Below, piece by piece: positions 6,736-11,969 of a stretch of 11,969 bases of DNA; positions within the stretch are counted from its first letter, which is position 1, and every line of letters starts with the position of its first letter. Under the pieces are notes generated by a model that searched no databases, was not told the DNA's origin, and saw nothing but the letters and a program-made list of their open reading frames with translations. The DNA lies in assembly GCA_965652575.1 (NCBI GenBank), contig CBFGWQ010000118.1, positions 1 through 11,969 on the forward strand, written 5' to 3'. This DNA is from Arenibacter sp965652575 (lineage in GTDB: Bacteria; Bacteroidota; Bacteroidia; Flavobacteriales; Flavobacteriaceae). A program made the translations under genes and the position numbers.

Positions 6736-6788
6736 CCTCACCCGGAACTGCCGCAAAAAGGCAGTTCCGACCTCTCCATAGGAGAGGT
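6736..6788. repeat. Compound palindromic intergenic element (two adjacent hairpins)
   Basis: Two perfect inverted repeats lie side by side between the outer-membrane protein gene and metK. Hairpin A, 6743-6769, has a 10-bp stem around GGAACTGCC / GGCAGTTCC with a 7-base loop GCAAAAA. Hairpin B, 6770-6788, has an 8-bp stem ACCTCTCC / GGAGAGGT with a 3-base loop ATA. In addition CCTCACC (6736-6742) can pair with GGAGAGG (6781-6787) with one mismatch, enclosing hairpin A and displacing hairpin B. Neither strand has a T-run directly after the stems, so this is not a canonical intrinsic terminator. It does lie where transcription of the upstream unit should end. The design resembles interspersed palindromic repeats. 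Confidence 0.6.
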
Positions 6789-6831
6789 ACATCGGAAACC
6801 CTGTCGGCCTTTAGATTTAGGCAGATCGATC

Positions 6832-9525
6832 TTATAGATCATACTTTACGGTAAACAGGATATAACGGGGTTGAATAAAATAAGAGGAGGTAGTAAAAAA
6901 TAATTCGTTGGTACTATCCCTGTTTATGGCGTCCGTTCCCAATAGATTGGTACCCTTTATCCCAAATTCCCACGGACTGTCCTTTTTCTGATACGTTAGA
7001 TTACCTTCCAAAAAACTATACGTATTGTCAATGGTATTTTCTTTGTCCATGTACTTATAGTAATCATAGTCCAAGGTAAAAATAAAGCTTTTCAGAAAGT
7101 TGGCATCAAACTTGGCATAAGGCCTATTGGTGTAGAAGGTGGTTGCCCTGCCACCATTGTCATAATTATTTACTGTATATGCATAGCCCAACTCCAGGTT
7201 TGGGGCGTTCCTAAAATTGGTAGCAAGGGAGGACGTGTAATTCTGTGTAAAGGATTCCGATCTTCTAGGTTCCAAATCAATAATATTATTGGTGGCAGAC
7301 CAGGCAACAGTTGCCCCTACCGAAGCCTTTATTTTCCCAAAGGTCCTTTGATACCTACCATTGGCACTTAAGGATTCGTCTTCCAGATTTGAGTTTATGG
7401 TAGTCCCGATCCTGTTTATCCCAATAATTTCGGAAGCGCTCTTAAGGGCGTCAATTCGTTTCGTATAGGTGACATTGCCAAAAATATTGGTAAAATTGAA
7501 CATATTGAAACTGAAGAAATTTAATGATAGGTTATGGTTCAATGCACTTTCCAAGTCCCTGTTCCCTGAATAAACGGAATTATAGTTATTGAGCACATAG
7601 GCCTCTGCAAAACTATTGACATCCGTAAAAGACCTTGACACCCTGTAATTGAACCGGATGTTTTCCGATTTTTTAAGTTGTGCGTTAATGTACAGATCGG
7701 GCAACAAAGCCGTAAGATTATCTTCAACGGTAGTTCCCTGCTGAATATTTTTGGTACCGTATTGATGCAAGGTAACCCCTGGGTTAAAGGTAAAAATCCC
7801 GGCTATTACCTTATAATGGAAACCCAGATACAAATCCGAAATAGTATAGGTTACATCGTTATTAAACCCGGTGTCCGAAAAATTCAGTGATGCCCCTCCA
7901 TCCAATATTTGAAAAATACCTGAATTGAAACTTTGATGACTCTGTGTAGTGCCCAGCGTAAAATTTAAATTACTTTTTTGACCGGTAACCCAAAAATAAT
8001 CCAACTTTGCATCCACTTTATTGGTTATGGTATTTTTACCTTGATTTAGGTTATAGATATCCTGATCTTCATCTACCGGAAAAATATCGGTAAAGGCAAA
8101 ATTATCCCTTACGGCATTGTAAAACGGATCTTCATCCTGGTAGATATGCTGCGCCTCAAAAGCAAAGATATTTTTTGAGTTCAAGGAAGTATAATACATA
8201 TTGGCATTCTGATTTACGGAAATCGGCTTTTGTTTCTTGGTCTCCGTAATTTCATCGGTAATGGTAGAAACTGAAATAACATTCTGAATTTCATTATCGT
8301 CCGACCGTTTCAAAAGTATGTCGTAATCAAATTGGAACCGCTCATTAGGCTTGTAAATGGAACTAAATTTCGCCAATCCCAAATGGGCGGTCTGGTTTGT
8401 TGAGGTAGTGGCATCCTCCGTTTCATTGGAGGAGATATAAACCCTTCTTGTTCGGTTTTCCATTAAGGTACCGGTATAGGAATAAATACCAAAGCCGCTC
8501 AAGTCCCAATTTTCTTTTGGAGAATAACTAAAATTCACAGCGGCAAACTTGGTATCTATATTTTTGGCCCTATTGTTCTGAAGGTTGGAGAGCCCCAGGC
8601 CATCCCCACCAATATCTATGGAACTTCCACTGGAATTGCCCAAATTTCTAAATCCACCGGTAAAATTCTGGTAATCCCTTCTATTAAATGGGGCTTCCCC
8701 TATATTGTTTAGGTCTGTTATGATGTTTATACTATAATCGGGACTGTAATAAAACAGTTTTGGGTGCGCCAAATAACTATCATTGGTACCATAGCCTGCC
8801 GCTATTTCCCCGAACCAAAATCTCTTTTTCCCCTCTTTCAACTTAATATTGAGCGCTACATTATCCGTATCATTGGTAAGGCCCTTCATTTGGTCTACCT
8901 CGTTAAAATTTCTCAATACTTCAATTTTATCCAAGGCATTGGCCGGAATATTTTCTGCCGCAAGCTTGGAGTCCCCATCAAAAAAATCCTTGCCCTCTAC
9001 CATTACTTTGGTCACTTGCTTTCCTTCCACCTCTATTTGTCCGTCATCATTTATTTCCACCCCAGGCAAATTGGCCAGTACATCCTTAAGTTTCTTTTCC
9101 GTACCCGTAACAAAGGAGTCCGTATCATAAACAATGGTATCCCCCTTCACCGAAATAGGCATCTCGTAGGTAACCTCCACCTCGTCCAATTGATCGGTTT
9201 GCTCGTAAAGAACGATATCCCTGCTAACATTGGCCGTAGATGCCGTAAAAGAAAATTCTTCCGTTTTGAAACCCAAATAGCTTATGCGAACGTTAAAGTT
9301 GGAACCTGCCTTTAAGTTTAATTTATAGAGTCCACTGTGGTTTGTAATACCGTAAGATTCCAAGGCCTTGGTTTCCGTATTTATGGCGATGACATTGGCC
9401 ATATCGATTCCGACCCCTAGGGAGTCCTTAACGGTTCCCGTTAAGGTAATTTCTTGGCCAAAAACTGTAGTACAGACAAAAATAGCCAGTAGTACGGAAT
9501 AAACGTTCTTATTGTACATCCACAT
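6832..9525 (-). CDS. Outer-membrane beta-barrel protein, TonB-dependent-receptor-like, with carboxypeptidase-like N-terminal domain
   Basis: An 897-residue protein of the outer membrane. Residues 1-23 form a signal peptide (hydrophobic VLLAIFVCTTVFG, likely cleavage before Gln24). Residues 26-107 are a carboxypeptidase-regulatory-like beta-sandwich (GTVKDSLGVGIDMANV, then GLYKLNLKAG and ISYLGF), common at the N-terminus of Bacteroidetes receptors. Residues about 113-230 resemble a plug: LDEVEVTYE, DTIVYDTDSF, LKDVLANLPGVEIN, and ALDKIEVLRN. The rest is rich in alternating aromatic strands and ends in YILFTVKYDL, as barrels do. It is shorter than SusC proteins and fits the large barrel family often annotated as outer membrane beta-barrel protein. 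It follows a GLPGLI protein by 44 bases and is presumably cotranscribed with it; no SusD partner is present. The substrate cannot be read from the sequence. The start at 9525 gives MWMYNK; the second Met two codons in is equally possible. Confidence 0.88.
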   Translation of the reverse strand: MWMYNKNVYSVLLAIFVCTTVFGQEITLTGTVKDSLGVGIDMANVIAINTETKALESYGITNHSGLYKLNLKAGSNFNVRISYLGFKTEEFSFTASTANVSRDIVLYEQTDQLDEVEVTYEMPISVKGDTIVYDTDSFVTGTEKKLKDVLANLPGVEINDDGQIEVEGKQVTKVMVEGKDFFDGDSKLAAENIPANALDKIEVLRNFNEVDQMKGLTNDTDNVALNIKLKEGKKRFWFGEIAAGYGTNDSYLAHPKLFYYSPDYSINIITDLNNIGEAPFNRRDYQNFTGGFRNLGNSSGSSIDIGGDGLGLSNLQNNRAKNIDTKFAAVNFSYSPKENWDLSGFGIYSYTGTLMENRTRRVYISSNETEDATTSTNQTAHLGLAKFSSIYKPNERFQFDYDILLKRSDDNEIQNVISVSTITDEITETKKQKPISVNQNANMYYTSLNSKNIFAFEAQHIYQDEDPFYNAVRDNFAFTDIFPVDEDQDIYNLNQGKNTITNKVDAKLDYFWVTGQKSNLNFTLGTTQSHQSFNSGIFQILDGGASLNFSDTGFNNDVTYTISDLYLGFHYKVIAGIFTFNPGVTLHQYGTKNIQQGTTVEDNLTALLPDLYINAQLKKSENIRFNYRVSRSFTDVNSFAEAYVLNNYNSVYSGNRDLESALNHNLSLNFFSFNMFNFTNIFGNVTYTKRIDALKSASEIIGINRIGTTINSNLEDESLSANGRYQRTFGKIKASVGATVAWSATNNIIDLEPRRSESFTQNYTSSLATNFRNAPNLELGYAYTVNNYDNGGRATTFYTNRPYAKFDANFLKSFIFTLDYDYYKYMDKENTIDNTYSFLEGNLTYQKKDSPWEFGIKGTNLLGTDAINRDSTNELFFTTSSYFIQPRYILFTVKYDL

Positions 9526-9569
9526 AAAAATTAGAATACTTCAAAAACTGATTTAAACGGTAATTATAA

Positions 9570-10409
9570 TCAAGGCCTGCCACCCCCGCCACCCCTATTG
9601 CCGCCACGGCGAAAATTCTCCCTCATTTCGGCCATCTTATCCCTGGAGATTTTATCATACTCTTCCTGGGTAACTATCTTGCCCTTATTTGGGGCCTTGA
9701 TATCTTTCTTCTCGGTTGGGTTGAGTACCAGTTTTGTACACAGAACAACCGTAATATCATCACTGACCTCCAAAATTAGGCCCGGAAGCCCCCAATACTC
9801 GCCCGGCCCTTGATTTACAGGAATATCCGGGGCATACCAAGCCGTTACCTCAATATTCTTTTCTATAAATTCCGATTCCTTATTTTCATCGTTCTCCCCT
9901 CCCCTTCTAAAAATAGCCCGCATATTGGGCCTCTTAATCGTTTTTACTGCAGTAGCCTTAAAGACGGTATGGTTTCCTATCTGTTTTGATTCCCCTCCCA
10001 GTTTCCACTCCAATTTGGGCAATGTATCATCTACCAAAAAAATCTTGCCGAAAAGCTCATTTTTAACCAAATACCTACTTTCTTTCACATCCTTATAATA
10101 GTCGCCTCCGGCTCCGGTCATCATTCCAAATCGTCCGCCGCCCCTTCCATTGCCGGGCTGTTCCAATCTTTCTTCTTCCCTATAGATCGATGTGGATTTA
10201 TCAAAGGTCAAAATATAGGTACGCTCATTGGCCTCCTTCATCCTTTGCATTATCTCCTTCTTTCTATCCTCTGGTATTTGCCTTCCGCTTAAATCCATAT
10301 TAACGGTAGTCTTGCTAAAATAGGTAGCCTCGCCCTGAAAACCCTGGGCATAGACCCCGAAATGGGAAACCAATAACATTAATGGGAAAAAACAAAAACA
10401 CTTCATCAT
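9570..10409 (-). CDS. GLPGLI family secreted/periplasmic protein
   Basis: A 279-residue exported protein of the Bacteroidetes GLPGLI family, whose function is unknown. Residues 1-21 are a signal peptide ending VYAQ. The name-giving motif GLPGLI is at 207-212, inside GPGEYWGLPGLILEV, preceded by the family's TAWYAPDIPVNQGP. The segment from about 24 to 75 (GEATYFSKTTVNMDL, then YILTFDKSTSIYREEE) is the usual N-terminal half. Lineage-specific additions are Gly/Arg-rich stretches: 86-103, FRRGG at 167-171, and a C-terminal tail GGNRGGGGGRP at 269-279. The gene opens with two ATG codons (MMK); either may be used. It is first in a two-gene unit with the outer-membrane barrel protein. This pairing is common in flavobacteria and suggests that the two act together at the outer membrane. 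Confidence 0.9.
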   Translation of the reverse strand: MMKCFCFFPLMLLVSHFGVYAQGFQGEATYFSKTTVNMDLSGRQIPEDRKKEIMQRMKEANERTYILTFDKSTSIYREEERLEQPGNGRGGGRFGMMTGAGGDYYKDVKESRYLVKNELFGKIFLVDDTLPKLEWKLGGESKQIGNHTVFKATAVKTIKRPNMRAIFRRGGENDENKESEFIEKNIEVTAWYAPDIPVNQGPGEYWGLPGLILEVSDDITVVLCTKLVLNPTEKKDIKAPNKGKIVTQEEYDKISRDKMAEMRENFRRGGNRGGGGGRP

Positions 10410-10604
10410 AATATATTTTATTTCAAGCTTAAGACCACAACAACCAGATTTGGTTTAATCCGAAATCAACAAAAAATACAAATGTCCATTCCTCTAGGTT
10501 TTTTATCGGATATTCTTCCAAAGATTTTATCATACACCCGATATCTTGTATATTGTACCTCTTTATTTGCAAGTGCAAAAAACACTAACCATAATTACAA
10601 ACCT
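10410..10604. promoter_or_regulatory. Divergent promoter region between the GLPGLI unit and the deoxynucleoside kinase
   Basis: A 195-base AT-rich spacer between two divergent genes. For the rightward kinase, TTTATTTG at 10562-10569 differs from TAnnTTTG at one position and would start transcription about 30 bases before the ATG at 10605. For the leftward GLPGLI gene, TAAGCTTG (10431-10424) is a one-mismatch candidate. No clear operator was seen. An open frame runs upstream of the kinase from 10482, but it encodes no recognisable sequence and is treated as leader. Confidence 0.4.
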
Positions 10605-11219
10605 ATGCATATCGCCGTTGCAGGAAATATTGGGGCTGGCAAAACAACCTTGACAAGATTACTATCCAAACATTACCAATGGGAGGCCCAATTTGAAGAT
10701 GTGGTGGACAATCCCTATTTGGACGATTTTTACAATCAAATGGAAAGGTGGAGCTTTAATCTCCAGATATACTTTTTAAACAATAGGTATAGACAAATTC
10801 TACAGATAAGAAAAGGCGGAAAGGACACTATTCAGGACCGGACCATCTACGAGGATGCCCATATTTTTGCCCCAAACCTTCATGCCATGGGTTTAATGAC
10901 CAATAGGGATTTTAGCAATTACACAGGTCTGTTCGAATTAATGGAATCGCTGGTACAACCTCCGGACCTATTAATTTATCTAAGAAGTTCCATCCCAAAT
11001 TTGGTGAATCAAATCCATAAGCGCGGACGTGAATATGAAAACAGTATTTCCATTGACTATTTAAGCCGATTGAACGAACGCTATGAAGCATGGGCGCAAA
11101 GCTATGAAAAAGGCAATCTTTTGGTCATTGATGTGGACAAATTGAATTTTGTGGACGAACCGGAAGATCTGGGCCTGGTCATCAATAAAATTGATGCCGA
11201 GATCAATGGTCTTTTTTAA
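10605..11219 (+). CDS. Deoxynucleoside kinase (deoxyguanosine/deoxyadenosine kinase type)
   Basis: A 204-residue cytosolic enzyme that phosphorylates deoxynucleosides with ATP to salvage them for DNA synthesis. The Walker A loop GNIGAGKTT is at residues 7-15. FEDVVDNPYLDDFY (30-43) matches the substrate-side motif with the likely catalytic base Glu31. QDRTIYEDAHIFA (77-89) is the DR(S/T)IYED signature of the family, and RGREYENSI (140-148) fits the arginine-rich LID. Length is typical of bacterial members (about 200-220). The frame is open to an upstream ATG at 10482. I chose 10605 because the P-loop must lie within about ten residues of the N-terminus in this family, and the 41 upstream residues look like translated leader. 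Base specificity (dG, dA or broader) cannot be told from these motifs. The gene stands alone and ends at the shared palindromic terminator region. Confidence 0.9.
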   Translation: MHIAVAGNIGAGKTTLTRLLSKHYQWEAQFEDVVDNPYLDDFYNQMERWSFNLQIYFLNNRYRQILQIRKGGKDTIQDRTIYEDAHIFAPNLHAMGLMTNRDFSNYTGLFELMESLVQPPDLLIYLRSSIPNLVNQIHKRGREYENSISIDYLSRLNERYEAWAQSYEKGNLLVIDVDKLNFVDEPEDLGLVINKIDAEINGLF

Positions 11220-11468
11220 ACTTCTACCCAAAACACCCATCCAGGGCAATAAATAATAAGAAAACATTTACCCCCTTCGGCTGCTATGATATCGTCGTAA
11301 ATACTTTTGATTGCAATTTTTGAACCCAACTTGGTCAAAAATACCAGGAGCAGGCCACAACCATATTACAATTTCACCTACAGTTATAACTATAACAAAG
11401 GCAAACAATACCCAAAGTAGTTAAATCAAGACAATCCATTGGTCGTTATATATTAACCGATTAAAAAA
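11220..11468. other. Non-coding spacer between convergent genes
   Basis: About 250 bases without a credible gene on either strand. It contains a 6-bp hairpin, CTTGGT with ACCAGG (11330-11348), a TAnnTTTG box at 11302-11309, and AT-rich sequence leading into the terminator. The rightward half has no ATG-initiated frame after the box. See the separate small-RNA candidate. Confidence 0.5.
11302..11309 (+). promoter_or_regulatory. Orphan Bacteroidetes-type -7 box
   Basis: TACTTTTG, the same octamer as in the predicted metK promoter, matches TAnnTTTG exactly in a spacer between two genes that point toward each other. No gene starts downstream of it in this direction. TTC at 11276-11278 is a possible weak -33 element, 23 bases upstream. 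Such octamers arise by chance in AT-rich DNA, so confidence is limited. Confidence 0.3.
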
Positions 11469-11495
11469 TAAAAACCCCGTTTAAACGGGGTTTTT
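11316..11495 (+). ncRNA. Candidate small RNA ending at the palindromic terminator
   Basis: If the box at 11302-11309 is active, it would produce a transcript of roughly 180 bases ending at the strong terminator at 11469-11496. The segment has a hairpin near its 5' end (CTTGGT with ACCAGG, 7-base loop) and no ATG-started reading frame. It belongs to no family I recognise. The region may equally be just the 3' untranslated part of the kinase mRNA. Confidence 0.2.
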
Positions 11496-11496
11496 A
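11469..11496. terminator. Bidirectional intrinsic terminator
   Basis: A perfect 28-base palindrome: AAAAACCCCG and CGGGGTTTTT flanking the centre TTTAAA, plus one more T-A pair outside. In either direction a GC-rich stem is followed by at least five T. It separates the rightward deoxynucleoside kinase from the leftward pyrophosphatase and should end transcripts arriving from both sides. Confidence 0.93.
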
Positions 11497-11525
11497 AATA
11501 TAATTCCTAATATGGGATTTGTTAC

Positions 11526-11969
11526 TTACTTTCTAATATCAATTTTTTCAATAACTACTTTTTTATCGTTTTTATCCGATTGCGTGGTTTTTTCAAATGC
11601 TTCCAATTGGGCCTTTACCTGCTCTTGGGTTCCATTGAAGGTTTTTTCCTCAGTTATAGTTTCACCGTTCACAGTTGTGGTATAAGTTATTACGGCCTGA
11701 GCCAAATCTGCCGATTCTACATTCATTTCAACCTGTACCTCTTGCTCCGCAACCCCTGTTTCCAAGTGCCCGCCCAATATTGGGGCGATTACCAATCCTA
11801 TTAAACAGGTAAGCTTTATAAGAATGTTCATTGAAGGTCCGGATGTATCCTTAAATGGATCCCCTACGGTATCCCCGGTTACTGCCGCTTTATGGGCATC
11901 GGACCCCTTATAGGTCATTTCCCCATTAATTTCCACACCGGCTTCAAAAGATTTTTTTGCATTGTCCCA
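11526..11969 (-). CDS. hppA: Membrane-bound ion-pumping pyrophosphatase, C-terminal part (partial)
   Basis: The last 147 residues of an integral membrane pyrophosphatase that couples hydrolysis of pyrophosphate to pumping of Na+ or H+. The start lies beyond the window edge. The frame is open to base 11969 and continues the family sequence there (WDNAKKSFEAG), so a GTG at 11936 is an internal Val, not a start. GSDAHKAAVTGDTVGDPFKD (22-41) is the conserved cytoplasmic loop with acidic and Lys residues of the active site, followed by TSGPSMNILIKL. Residues about 48-66 are the final membrane helix. Most family members end soon after that helix. Here about 80 hydrophilic, acid- and Thr-rich residues follow (68-147), ending KKVVIEKIDIRK. 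The residues that set ion and K+ dependence are outside the window. Confidence 0.93.
   Translation of the reverse strand, partial: WDNAKKSFEAGVEINGEMTYKGSDAHKAAVTGDTVGDPFKDTSGPSMNILIKLTCLIGLVIAPILGGHLETGVAEQEVQVEMNVESADLAQAVITYTTTVNGETITEEKTFNGTQEQVKAQLEAFEKTTQSDKNDKKVVIEKIDIRK

Noticed and set aside
6743..6788. Reading the compound palindrome as a standard intrinsic terminator
   Set aside because: No T-run follows the stems on either strand. The A/T-rich tract on the leftward side consists of A residues and begins ten bases away.
8764..9315. 183-codon rightward open frame
   Set aside because: It lies wholly opposite the outer-membrane protein gene, has no recognisable domain or start context, and its composition is that of an antisense shadow.
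10482..10604. Upstream extension of the deoxynucleoside kinase by 41 codons
   Set aside because: The P-loop would sit about 48 residues from the start, unlike the family. A promoter-like box lies within this stretch.
11934..11936. GTG as start of a short 136-residue protein
   Set aside because: The frame continues upstream to the window edge with sequence typical of membrane pyrophosphatases, so the codon is an internal Val.
1..11969. CRISPR array, tRNA, rRNA, insertion sequence or prophage
   Set aside because: No spaced direct repeats, cloverleaf sequence, transposase, integrase or phage-like genes were seen on either strand.

Overview
The window looks like chromosomal DNA of a marine-type flavobacterium (Bacteroidota, Flavobacteriaceae). 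Four things point there: a GLPGLI-family secreted protein next to a TonB-receptor-like outer-membrane protein; a MetX-aspartokinase-homoserine dehydrogenase fusion; -7 promoter boxes matching the Bacteroidetes TAnnTTTG pattern; and A-rich translation starts that mostly lack a strong Shine-Dalgarno sequence. I saw no IS elements, CRISPR arrays, tRNAs, rRNAs or phage genes. The region reads as core metabolism.

Layout. Bases 1-6659 form a methionine/SAM block read leftward. From upstream to downstream it holds metK (SAM synthetase, 6474-5218), an O-acetylhomoserine sulfhydrylase (4877-3585), and a 1128-residue fusion of homoserine O-acetyltransferase, aspartokinase and homoserine dehydrogenase (3454-68). 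Together they supply the aspartokinase and homoserine dehydrogenase steps, homoserine acetylation, sulfhydrylation to homocysteine, and conversion of methionine to SAM. Aspartate-semialdehyde dehydrogenase and methionine synthase are not in the window. Bases 6832-10409 hold a two-gene leftward unit: a GLPGLI periplasmic protein followed by an outer-membrane beta-barrel protein with a carboxypeptidase-like N-terminal domain. A rightward deoxynucleoside kinase (10605-11219) diverges from it. That kinase converges on the C-terminal part of a membrane pyrophosphatase (11526-11969, leftward, cut by the window edge), and a perfectly palindromic bidirectional terminator lies between them.

The most interesting content is regulatory. 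The leader of the sulfhydrylase carries a clear SAM-I (S-box) riboswitch with a promoter, an aptamer, an antiterminator and an intrinsic terminator, all visible. The leader of metK, about 1.5 kb upstream in the same pathway block, carries what reads as a SAM-II pseudoknot riboswitch, with an extra hairpin in its third loop and an unusually long distance to the start codon. Two unrelated SAM-sensing RNA classes would therefore control adjacent steps around the same metabolite. Other points of interest are a hairpin/U-tract between the sulfhydrylase and the fusion gene, a compound palindromic intergenic element, a possible small RNA before the 11.48-kb terminator, and an 80-residue hydrophilic tail on the pyrophosphatase.
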